A DNA stretch of 64,000 nucleotides, taken from the NCBI RefSeq assembly GCF_014154935.1, contig NZ_JACEHH010000042.1, forward strand, positions 1 to 64,000, read 5' to 3'. The position numbers were made by a program, and so were the translations under genes. Shown here piece after piece: positions 55,622 to 63,723 of the stretch. Numbering within the stretch: the first letter of the stretch is position 1; each line of letters starts with the position of its first letter. Origin of the DNA: Stieleria mannarensis (lineage in GTDB: Bacteria > Planctomycetota > Planctomycetia > Pirellulales > Pirellulaceae). Below the pieces are notes generated by a model. The model made no database searches and was not told the origin of the DNA. It saw nothing but the letters and a program-made list of their open reading frames with translations.

Positions 55622-56239
55622 TCAGCGGCGGACTTTGCGGACCAGCCGCATTTCGTTGGGGCCGATGAACATCAACAACAGCGCGCCGATCGCCGCGTAG
55701 CGGTCAAATACGTCTTCGTGGAATTCGTCTTCGCCCGGCCAGGGATAGGAATAGACGATCGAAAAGTCGTCCAATTCCAATCCCCAGGCGTCATAGGCCG
55801 ATTGGCCGCCATGGCCCAGCGACGGCAGCGTCGGATCCAGTGACAGCTGCGGTGCTCCGGCAGGCAGGAAATTGCCGTCGAACAAGTCCACGGTGGCCGG
55901 CCAAGTCCGGATCGTCTTTCGGGCTTGCCCGATCAAGTCGGCGTGGGCTTCGATCGCGTGGGCGTTCCATTTCAGTTCATCGGCCAGACAGGCGACCGCG
56001 GCGAAACCGCATCCCCACTCCAGGAACCGGCTGCCGATCTGGGTTTGGTGCCGGTTGATCCACTCAAGCGTCTGGTAGACCAGTTCGTAATCGGCGGCGA
56101 CAAACTGTTCGGCCCGATGTTGATCCCAGCAATCCTGAAACGCTTCGATCCGGGCGCGCATCGAAGAGAGCTTGGCCGCGATCGACGGCGGGATCGGCTG
56201 TGTGTTGACTTGGGATGGAATCGGAATCGGTTGTAGCAT
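55622..56239 (-). CDS. Putative methyltransferase-fold protein downstream of the HD-GYP gene
   Basis: The 205-residue protein has a SAM motif I-like segment, RFLEWGCGFAAVACLADELK, followed by the acidic-strand region NAHAIEAHADLIGQARKTIR. The later FSIVYSYPWPGEDEFHEDVF places a conserved YPWPGE motif in the position of a catalytic strand. A Rossmann methyltransferase fold is likely; substrate is unknown. It starts 24 bp after the HD-GYP stop on the same strand, so it may be the third gene of the Amt-kinase operon. The start at ATG 56239 was chosen for lack of a better one. Confidence 0.7.
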   Translation of the reverse strand: MLQPIPIPSQVNTQPIPPSIAAKLSSMRARIEAFQDCWDQHRAEQFVAADYELVYQTLEWINRHQTQIGSRFLEWGCGFAAVACLADELKWNAHAIEAHADLIGQARKTIRTWPATVDLFDGNFLPAGAPQLSLDPTLPSLGHGGQSAYDAWGLELDDFSIVYSYPWPGEDEFHEDVFDRYAAIGALLLMFIGPNEMRLVRKVRR

Positions 56240-56263
56240 GACTGTCTATTGACGCGATCGAAC

Positions 56264-57361
56264 TTACGAAACGGCTTGCCCGGGGCCGCCGGTGATCAAG
56301 GCACCGTCGCCGACGGTGGGATTCAAGGGGGGCGCCGGTGGCGAGTCGCCTTGTCGCGTGTCATCAAATCGGTTTCGTATCGCCATAAACATTGTCTTGA
56401 TCTGCAAGAATGCATCAACAACATCGGGATCAAAGTGGCTGCCGCGCCCGTCGACGATGATCGCTTCGGCTTTTTCGTGGCTGTAAGCGTCCTTGTAGAC
56501 CCGGTTGGTCGTCAACGCGTCGTAGACATCGGCCAGGGCAACGATTCGCGCCGACAGCGGAATCTGGTCACCGGCCAGTCCGTCGGGATAACCGCTGCCG
56601 TCGTATTTTTCGTGATGCGAAAGTGCGATGTCATAGGCCATCTTCAAGAACGATGCTTCGGGACTTCGCTGAATCGCCCCGCGCAGTGTTTCGGCGCCGA
56701 TCCGCGGATGTTCCTTGATCGCCAGAAACTCTTCGTCGGTCAGTTTTCCAGGTTTCAGCAGCACCGCATCGGGCACACCGACTTTGCCGATGTCGTGCAG
56801 CGGGCTGGTTTGGTAGATCAACTGAATGTACTGGGGCGTGATCGTTTCGGCAAACCTGGGATTGCGGGTCAGTTGTTCGGCCAGACAACGCGAATAACAC
56901 TGGACGCGTTCGATGTGGTGCCCGGTTTCCGGGTCGCGGCTTTCGGCCAGCTTGGCCAAAGAGAAAATCAACGCTTCACGGGTTTCCAGTTGCAGCACCC
57001 TTCGTCCGACGTTGACGCGTGCGATCAATTCGCTGGGGTGAAACGGCTTGCTGACGAAATCGTCGGCCCCGGCGACCAGGCCTTCGACGCGTTGGTCGAC
57101 CGAATCCATTGAGGTCAGCAGGATCAGGTACACGTAGCCGCCGAAATCACCACTGCGAATCTGGCAACACAGATCGATCCCATTCAGCTCCGGCATCTGC
57201 CAATCGCTGATCACCAATCGCGTATGGCCTTCCTTCAGCCGATCGAGCGCGCCGCGCCCGTCTTCGGCGGTGATCACGTCAAATCCGCTTTGCTGCAGCG
57301 TCGAACAGATCATCTGCCGAACGATCGGATCGTCATCGACGACCAAAATGGCATCTTTCAT
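56264..57361 (-). CDS. Response regulator with HD-GYP c-di-GMP phosphodiesterase output
   Basis: The 365-residue protein has an N-terminal receiver domain (ILVVDDDPIVRQMICSTLQQ, phospho-acceptor Asp53 in LVISDWQMPE, conserved SKPF lysine near 105). After a short linker comes an HD-GYP domain (about 140-340) with PLHDIGKVGVPDAVLLKPGK (HD pair) and HHEKYDGSGYPDGLAGDQIP (GYP motif). Most HD-GYP proteins degrade c-di-GMP to GMP or pGpG. The start ATG 57361 overlaps the stop of the ammonium-sensor kinase gene (ATGA), so it is the most likely phosphorylation target of that kinase's Hpt. Confidence 0.95.
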   Translation of the reverse strand: MKDAILVVDDDPIVRQMICSTLQQSGFDVITAEDGRGALDRLKEGHTRLVISDWQMPELNGIDLCCQIRSGDFGGYVYLILLTSMDSVDQRVEGLVAGADDFVSKPFHPSELIARVNVGRRVLQLETREALIFSLAKLAESRDPETGHHIERVQCYSRCLAEQLTRNPRFAETITPQYIQLIYQTSPLHDIGKVGVPDAVLLKPGKLTDEEFLAIKEHPRIGAETLRGAIQRSPEASFLKMAYDIALSHHEKYDGSGYPDGLAGDQIPLSARIVALADVYDALTTNRVYKDAYSHEKAEAIIVDGRGSHFDPDVVDAFLQIKTMFMAIRNRFDDTRQGDSPPAPPLNPTVGDGALITGGPGQAVS

Positions 57362-60300
57362 GATTCCGCCTCGGTCAGTTTTTCGTCAATCCAGTCGAGA
57401 CAACGCTCGATTTCCGATTCCAGTTGATTCAGTGTCATCGACAGTTCGTTTGGATCTGTCTGATCGGGGGTTGTCACACCCGCTTCGATCACGCCGGCCA
57501 ACGTGGCGATCGGGTTGGCCGACATGGTTGCCGCGACACCTTTAAGACGATGTGACGCGGCCCGGGCACGCGGGAAATCGCCGCTGCGAATCGCATCACA
57601 AAGGCCGTCGAACTGCTGTGGCAATTGCTGTTTGAACATGCGAGCGACCTGATAGGACGTGGATTCGCTTTCGCCACAACGCTGCACCACGTCGCGCCAG
57701 TTCACCGCGACCTCCGACGCCAAGTGGCTGAATCGGCCGCGCGACAGAGTGGCTTGGAGATCACTTTCAGGGTTGCCGTCGATGGGTTCGGATTCGAACA
57801 CGTCGCGCAACGTCCGTGCGAACACGGTTTTCGAAATCGGTTTGGCCAGGTGTGCGTTCATGCCGGCGCGGAAACACCGTTCCACCTGTCCGGCCAACGC
57901 TTGTGCGGTCACCGCGATGATTCGCAGCGGAGATTCCGGCGGCAGTTTAAGTTCACCGGATTGATGCATCCGCCGCAATTTGCGAGTCGCATCGAAACCG
58001 TCCATGACCGGCATTTCACAATCCATCAGGATGACATCATAGGTGTATCGGATGGCCATGGTGAGGGCTGCCTCGGCCGACGCGACCGTGTCGGCTTGGA
58101 AACCGAGACGTTGCAACAACTCGGATGCCACCGTGGTGTTGATTTCGTTATCGTCGACCACCAGCACCCGACGTCCCTTTCCGATCGAATCGTCGTCACC
58201 GGTAGTGCGTTTGCGTTTCGGTTGCCCGAGTGACGGCAGATCACTGAGCGTCCTTTCGATGGCTTCCAACAGTGCCGACGGCCGGACGGGTTGATTGAGC
58301 TGGACTTCATCGGCGTGCCGCGTGGCCGTTTCCCCGATCAAGATCCGGCGTCGGATGGTCGGCAGCGTCGCCGGCAAGGTTTCCAGCTCGGCGTCGGACA
58401 CCACACTGGTTTCGGCCAGCAACAGGTCGACGTGTTCGTTCGGCCGGTCGCCGTGCCGGATCACTTGCTGTGCCGATGCGATCGAATCGGCGGTCAAACA
58501 ATCCGCGCCCCAGCGCTGCAAGTAGTCCTGGATGACGTCGGTTTCCCCGTTGGCAGGCGCGATCAACATCACGCGTTTGCCGGCGATCCGCGAATGGCTG
58601 CGGTGCCCCAATAGATTGGTGGGGGAAAGATCGTCCAAAATCGTCTCCGGCTCGACCGCCGGGATCACGCAGATGAACGTTGATCCCACATCCGGCTCAC
58701 TTTGCAGCTGGATCCGTCCGCCCATCGCGGCGACCAGTTGCTGGCAGATGTTCAGCCCCAAGCCGCTGCCGCCGAACCGTCGGGTCGTCGACGCATCGGC
58801 CTGTGCAAACGCTTCGAAAATTTTGGACTGCCGCTCCGGTGGGATGCCGATTCCGGTGTCGCTGACTTCGATCTGCATCCATGGATCAAGCACGTCTCCG
58901 TGGTCGCCCGATGGCGGATCGGATCGGTCCATCCGCACACGCAAACTGACGCCACCGACCTGGGTGAACTTGATCGCATTGCTGATCAGGTTGATCAGAA
59001 TCTGTTGCAGTCGTACGGGGTCGCCCATCAAGATCTCCGGCACGCCGGGTTCGAAGTGCGCCGACAGGTGCAGCCCCTTGGATTTGGCCCGGTGGTAGAG
59101 CATTTCGACGGTTTCATCAACGAGATCGAGCAATGAAAACGGAACGGATTCCAGTTCCAATCGCCCGGCTTCGATTTTCGACAGGTCCAGGATGTCGTTG
59201 ATGATGGCCAACAGGGTCGTCGAGGAACGTCGGGCGATCTGCAAGTACTTGGCTTGTTGTCGTGACAGTTCGCCTTCGTCCATCAATTCCAACATCGAGA
59301 CGATGCCGTTGAGCGGTGTCCGCATTTCATGGCTCATCCCGGCCAGGAATTCGCTCTTGGCGTTGTTGGCCGCCTCGGCCTGTTCCTTTTGCAGCCGCAG
59401 ATTCTCCGACGACAATCGCTGTGTGATGTCCACGATCGTGCCTTCGAAGTAGCGGACCGTTCCGTTATCGTCGCGGACGGCATGGGCGTTTTCGCTGACC
59501 GTGATTTCCGATCCGTCACGGCGACGCAGCTGGGCGCGGAAGTCGTTGACGCGATCGTGCAACGCGATTTCACGCAGAAAACGTTCTCGCGTTTCAGGGG
59601 TGGTGTAGACATCGTTGGCCACATCACCGACCGCGTCGATCAACTGCGCGGCGGTGTCGTATCCACACAACGTTGCCAGCGCCGGGTTGGCACTGCGGAA
59701 CCTGCCGTCGGGAAACGTTTGATAGATGCCTTCGACGGCGCCTTGAAAGATGCTCTCGTACTGTTGTTGTGCCGCCTTGCGGCCGGCAAACTCGTGTTCG
59801 ACTTCCGTGATCACGCGATTGTATGCGGCGGCGATTTGGCCGATTTCCGTGAACGGTTCGATTTTGACTCGGCTGCTGAACTCACGGCCCTTGCGGTGTC
59901 GCGACATCTGTGTCAGCAAATCTTGCAGTTCGGAGTTGGCGCGATGTTCGGCAATGTTCAATCCGATGTATTCATGCCGACGCGGCACCCGCAAGGGTTG
60001 AATCAAGTTGATCGCCCCCAGAACAACAATACTGGTTCCGAACGCCCATCCGAACGCCGCGGCACAGCCGCAGGATTGAATCGCCAATTGCGTCACCCAA
60101 TCGTTTCCGTTTCCCCACGCGGCCGGATCGGTCAAGATGGGGATCGCAATTGTGCCCCAGACGCCGGCGAATCCGTGGGCGGGAATGGCGCCGATGACGT
60201 CGTCGATCGACAACCGATGCAGCAACCAAGTCGATGCGGCACAGACCAACGCCGCGACGCTGCCGACGGCCATGGACGTGATCGGCGTCAACAGATGGCA

Positions 60301-61131
60301 TCCCGCGGTGACCGCCACCAGCCCGGCGATCACGCCGTTACCGACCATCGCGACTTCCGGGCGGCCCAATCGACGCATCACGATCGCCAGCGAAGTCATA
60401 CCGCCCGTGGCGGCTGCTATCATCGTGTTGACCAAGATCTTGGGAACCTTGTCGGAAAGCTCCAGACCGCTGCCGCCGTTGAATCCCAGCCAGCCGAACC
60501 AAAGCACCAGAATCCCCAGCACGACCATCGGCAGATTGCTGGATTGAATCTTGCGGGGATGGTTTCCGAAACGCCCCAACCGCGGACCGACGATGATGAT
60601 CGCCGCCAACGAAACCCAGGCGCCGACCGAATGCACGACGGTCGATCCGGCAAAGTCGATGAATCCGAGCGAGCTGAGCCATCCCGGCCCGGTGCCATCG
60701 ACCAGGCCTCCCCAAGCCCAATGGCCAAAGATCGGATAGACAAACGCGCTGACAAACACGCTGATGATCACGTAGCTGCGAAACCGAATCCGCTCGGCCA
60801 CGGCCCCACTGATGATCGTCGTCGCCGTACCACAAAAGACGACTTGGAACAGAAAGAACGCGAGCAGAGTGGAGCTGGCGCCCGCATCCATCAAGAACTG
60901 CGACGAACCGAACCAACCGAAAACGGAGTGCCCGTACATCAGCCCGAATCCGACGACCCAATAGGCGATCGCGGAAACACAAATGTCGATCAGGTTCTTG
61001 ATCGCGACGTTGATGCTGTTCTTTGCCCGCGACATTCCGCTTTCCAACAAGCAGAACCCCGCCTGCATCAACAGCACTTGGCCGGCGCACAACAGCACCC
61101 ACAGCAAATCGATGGATGTCAGATCGTTCAT
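57358..61131 (-). CDS. Ammonium-transporter-domain sensor histidine kinase (Amt-PAS-HK-REC-REC-Hpt)
   Basis: The 1257-residue protein joins an Amt/Rh-type domain (about 1-400) to a hybrid kinase. The Amt part keeps the twin histidines of ammonium channels, His167 in DFAGSTVVHSVGAWVS and His319 in AIPAHGFAGVWGTIA, close to AmtB His168 and His318. The FCGTATTIISGAVAERIRF and WFGWLGFNGGSGL pore segments are also kept. A HAMP-like linker, a PAS domain (about 465-580) and HisKA follow (His601, MSHEMRTPLNGIVSMLELM). HATPase has LISNAIKFT, DTGIGIP and GGSGLGLN. A first receiver lacks the Asp (VDLLLAETSV), the second has it (Asp1037, VILMDCEMPVMDG), and an Hpt (His1194) ends the protein. It resembles the Amt-type sensor kinase Ks-Amt5 of Kuenenia. 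Confidence 0.95.
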   Translation of the reverse strand: MNDLTSIDLLWVLLCAGQVLLMQAGFCLLESGMSRAKNSINVAIKNLIDICVSAIAYWVVGFGLMYGHSVFGWFGSSQFLMDAGASSTLLAFFLFQVVFCGTATTIISGAVAERIRFRSYVIISVFVSAFVYPIFGHWAWGGLVDGTGPGWLSSLGFIDFAGSTVVHSVGAWVSLAAIIIVGPRLGRFGNHPRKIQSSNLPMVVLGILVLWFGWLGFNGGSGLELSDKVPKILVNTMIAAATGGMTSLAIVMRRLGRPEVAMVGNGVIAGLVAVTAGCHLLTPITSMAVGSVAALVCAASTWLLHRLSIDDVIGAIPAHGFAGVWGTIAIPILTDPAAWGNGNDWVTQLAIQSCGCAAAFGWAFGTSIVVLGAINLIQPLRVPRRHEYIGLNIAEHRANSELQDLLTQMSRHRKGREFSSRVKIEPFTEIGQIAAAYNRVITEVEHEFAGRKAAQQQYESIFQGAVEGIYQTFPDGRFRSANPALATLCGYDTAAQLIDAVGDVANDVYTTPETRERFLREIALHDRVNDFRAQLRRRDGSEITVSENAHAVRDDNGTVRYFEGTIVDITQRLSSENLRLQKEQAEAANNAKSEFLAGMSHEMRTPLNGIVSMLELMDEGELSRQQAKYLQIARRSSTTLLAIINDILDLSKIEAGRLELESVPFSLLDLVDETVEMLYHRAKSKGLHLSAHFEPGVPEILMGDPVRLQQILINLISNAIKFTQVGGVSLRVRMDRSDPPSGDHGDVLDPWMQIEVSDTGIGIPPERQSKIFEAFAQADASTTRRFGGSGLGLNICQQLVAAMGGRIQLQSEPDVGSTFICVIPAVEPETILDDLSPTNLLGHRSHSRIAGKRVMLIAPANGETDVIQDYLQRWGADCLTADSIASAQQVIRHGDRPNEHVDLLLAETSVVSDAELETLPATLPTIRRRILIGETATRHADEVQLNQPVRPSALLEAIERTLSDLPSLGQPKRKRTTGDDDSIGKGRRVLVVDDNEINTTVASELLQRLGFQADTVASAEAALTMAIRYTYDVILMDCEMPVMDGFDATRKLRRMHQSGELKLPPESPLRIIAVTAQALAGQVERCFRAGMNAHLAKPISKTVFARTLRDVFESEPIDGNPESDLQATLSRGRFSHLASEVAVNWRDVVQRCGESESTSYQVARMFKQQLPQQFDGLCDAIRSGDFPRARAASHRLKGVAATMSANPIATLAGVIEAGVTTPDQTDPNELSMTLNQLESEIERCLDWIDEKLTEAES

Positions 61132-61372
61132 TCCTCGTGCATTCCCCTTCGTGCGAAACCGTTGCCCCAGTCGGATTTGCCGGACGGCGTCCGGCGGTCG
61201 CGATCGCGGTCATCGGATGACCCGATACGTCTCTCGAATCGTTCCGCCGACACAGGGGACAAACGCCGAAAAAGGGATTCGATTGCGGTCGCCCGCACGC
61301 CGTCGCAATCTGATCGGATTGGGCGTGCCGGTTGGCCGGATCGTCCGGGGACGAGGGAAAACCCGATTGAAA

Positions 61373-62422
61373 TTAGCGCTCGTGCACCGTTGCACGCTGA
61401 GACCAAAAACACTCGCGCTGCTCGGGCGTGAGCGCCGCCAACGAACTCGCGGTGACCCGCGTCGACGCGTTGATCGATGCGACGTGGCGCCGGTCGCCGG
61501 CGGCATCGATCACGGCAAAACTGGCGCCGAACAGCGACGCATCACGCAGGTCCGCGCCGCGGAGATCGGCGCCCGAAAAGTCGGCACCTTCCAAGTCGGC
61601 GCCGCGAAAGTTTGCCTCGCGTAGATCCGCCGATTGAAGGTGTGCGTTGGAGAGGTTGGCGCCGCGGAAATCTGCGCCACGCAACGCGGTCTTCCTGAGA
61701 TCCGCATTACGCAACAACGCATTGACGGCGTTTAGATTCGCTAGCTCCAATCCGCTCGCCTGCAACCCCAACAGATCACGATCGCTGAAGTCGCGTTGCC
61801 GGATCAGCCGAACGGCCTCCTGTTTACTCAGACTCGACGCGATGTACCGTTGCTCTTTCCAAGGGTCGGCGCCGTTGTGGTACCCCGCTTCGGACTCCCA
61901 GTACCCGAGCCGATCGTCAGTGAGAAACTCGATCCGTTCAAGCCACTTAAGGCTCTTGTAAAAATACTTGCCGGGGACCACCATGCGAACGGGCCCGCCG
62001 TGCTCGGTTGCAAGCGGCGCACCGCCGGCCCGCAGTGCGACTAAGGGATCCAGATCCAACAATTCCTGCAGCGGCAATGACGTGGAATGGGAACGATCAC
62101 TGCGAGCGACGAAAGACACGAACCGGGCACGCGGATTGAAAAGTGGTTGCCCATCGAAATCCGTCACGAGTTCGGCAAACCGAACGCCTTGGAATTCCAT
62201 CTGCAAACGCGACCATCGCGTCACGCAGTGCACGTCGATCCGCCGTGTGGTTTGCGGCAGCGCGGCCAAGTCGCTCAGGCTCCAACAACGATCCGCGGTG
62301 ACCTCGCCGCCGAGTGTGACGGTCCACGGACGCGTGCTCTGCGCCGGAGCGCGTTCGCCGACCACCGGCCAGTGATCTTGTTTGACCCGTTGTTGGTTGG
62401 GGGGCAGGGGTGGTGAGGTCAT
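61373..62422 (-). CDS. Sulfite-oxidase-like molybdopterin domain fused to pentapeptide repeats
   Basis: The 349-residue protein has an N-terminal molybdopterin-binding oxidoreductase domain (about 20-200) with RIDVHCVTRWSRLQMEFQGV, where Cys66 is in the place of the Mo-ligand cysteine of sulfite oxidase and YedY-type enzymes. LATEHGGPVRMVVPGKYFYK carries the conserved HGGPVR signature. From about residue 225 to 310 a run of pentapeptide repeats follows (LRGADFRGANLSNAHL, LREANFRGADLEGADF and so on), ending with a short helical tail. The fusion is unusual. No signal peptide is evident, and no YedZ-like membrane partner is adjacent. It reads leftward, with the Amt-kinase gene downstream (241 bp). 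Confidence 0.82.
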   Translation of the reverse strand: MTSPPLPPNQQRVKQDHWPVVGERAPAQSTRPWTVTLGGEVTADRCWSLSDLAALPQTTRRIDVHCVTRWSRLQMEFQGVRFAELVTDFDGQPLFNPRARFVSFVARSDRSHSTSLPLQELLDLDPLVALRAGGAPLATEHGGPVRMVVPGKYFYKSLKWLERIEFLTDDRLGYWESEAGYHNGADPWKEQRYIASSLSKQEAVRLIRQRDFSDRDLLGLQASGLELANLNAVNALLRNADLRKTALRGADFRGANLSNAHLQSADLREANFRGADLEGADFSGADLRGADLRDASLFGASFAVIDAAGDRRHVASINASTRVTASSLAALTPEQRECFWSQRATVHER

Positions 62423-62564
62423 GGATGATTGGCGGGGACAGATGAAATGACATGCCAGCCTGTGGCGTTGGCGGGCTGTCGATCGAAAGCCGACGGCTCA
62501 CGATTGTTTCAGTTGCGATTAGATCAACAGGCCGGCGTCGGTGTTGGTTGCGATTGTACACGGG

Positions 62565-62592
62565 CCGCTCGCTTACGCTTCCCGCTGGCATG
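62565..62592 (-). repeat. Half-unit of the 88-bp repeat, close to the LysR stop
   Basis: CCGCTCGCTTACGCTTCCCG and the following CTGGCATG are the reverse complement of the first 28 bases of the tandem units at 4900-5253, with two changes. The nearby GATCAACAGGCCG at 62522-62535 is another recurring motif. Confidence 0.55.
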
Positions 62593-62594
62593 TG

Positions 62595-63491
62595 TCAGTT
62601 CGGTGCGGCCTTGAGTTGTTCCACCAATTCCACCATCGGGTCGGTCAACAAGCGTCCTTTACGCCACATCAGCACGATCCTCCGCTGTCCGAGTTTGTCG
62701 CTCAGGGAACGTGAGGCAAGCTTTTTACTCAATTCTCCCCTGCTGCGTCCGGCCACGATCCCGACGCCCATTCCGGCCGAGGCGCAGGCGATGGTGAAGG
62801 CGCTGTTGTCGGTTTCCACGGCGATCGTTGCAACCAGGCCTTCGCGGTGCAGCGCCTGGTCGAGAGCATCACGCCCATGGGTGCCCGCCAGCGTGACCAC
62901 CAAGGGGTGCCGGGCGAGATCGGCAAGTCCCGACGATTCAGACTTCATGTACGGATGAGATTTCCTGGCCACCGCAAGAAACTCCACCGTGTACGCCGGT
63001 TCGTAGTGCAAGTGCGACGACTTGCGCTCCAATCCCGGTTCCAATGCCATCGCGATGTCGGCCTGGTCGTCCATCAACAACTCTTCGGCCCGGCGATCGT
63101 TCCCTTGCCGGATCACCAGATGATTGGGGTGTCGCTTGCGAAACGCCGCCAGCGGAACGGCAAGGTCTTCCAACATCATCCGCGCCCCGGCGACCAGCCG
63201 AATCGGCAAGTCACGCGAAGACTGCTGGACCACATCAAACGTCGATTCGATCTGGACCAGAATCGAACTGACTTGCTGATACAACGTTTCCGCCGCCTCG
63301 GTCGGCCGGACCTGGCGTCCGACCCGCTGAAACAATTCCACGCCGTAAAGTTTTTCCAGCGTCTGGATATGCTGCCAGACCGACGGGACCGACAGATGAC
63401 AGACGCGGGCCGCCGCCGCGTAGCCGCCTTCCCGCATCACCAATTGGAACGTCCGCAGATGGGCGACGTTTAGATCGTCAGACTTGATCAC
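62595..63491 (-). CDS. LysR-type transcriptional regulator
   Basis: The 298-residue protein has an N-terminal LysR winged helix (LRTFQLVMREGGYAAAARVC, SVPSVWQHIQTLEKLYGVEL, FQRVGRQVRPTEAAETL) and a periplasmic-binding-like effector domain to the C-terminus. The start is GTG 63491. It is divergent from a dehydrogenase-family gene with about 230 bp between the starts, the common arrangement in which a LysR protein controls its divergent neighbour. Its ligand is not known. Confidence 0.9.
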   Translation of the reverse strand: MIKSDDLNVAHLRTFQLVMREGGYAAAARVCHLSVPSVWQHIQTLEKLYGVELFQRVGRQVRPTEAAETLYQQVSSILVQIESTFDVVQQSSRDLPIRLVAGARMMLEDLAVPLAAFRKRHPNHLVIRQGNDRRAEELLMDDQADIAMALEPGLERKSSHLHYEPAYTVEFLAVARKSHPYMKSESSGLADLARHPLVVTLAGTHGRDALDQALHREGLVATIAVETDNSAFTIACASAGMGVGIVAGRSRGELSKKLASRSLSDKLGQRRIVLMWRKGRLLTDPMVELVEQLKAAPN

Positions 63492-63625
63492 GGGCGGCCT
63501 GCCAATCGTTTACTTCTCCCGAATGAATATTTCGCATTATTTTATTGTAACGAATGACACGTGGGGCCTACAATCCGCCGGTCAACTCAAGGTGCGTTGA
63601 AAGCATCATGAATCAGCGTTTCATC

Positions 63626-63690
63626 GTAGCTGCCTTCGCCAGAAGGTGGTTTCCGCGTGTTCTCCACGCTCCCATCGAGCGTAGCTACGT
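63626..63690 (+). repeat. Dispersed short repeat, family C, copy 3
   Basis: It reads GTAGCTGCCTTCGCCAGAAG followed by GTGG, then CCACGCTCCCATCGAGCGTA, the same layout as at 19366-19425. It lies just upstream of the dehydrogenase start, so it may sit in that gene's leader. Confidence 0.65.
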
Positions 63691-63723
63691 CAGCGGGGCG
63701 CATCCCAACGAGGTTCCAATCGT

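Noticed and set aside
59329-61431. 700-codon plus-strand frame opposite the Amt-kinase gene
   Set aside because: It is the antisense shadow of the kinase, rich in Arg, Asp and His, with no motif, while the minus strand has full domain structure.
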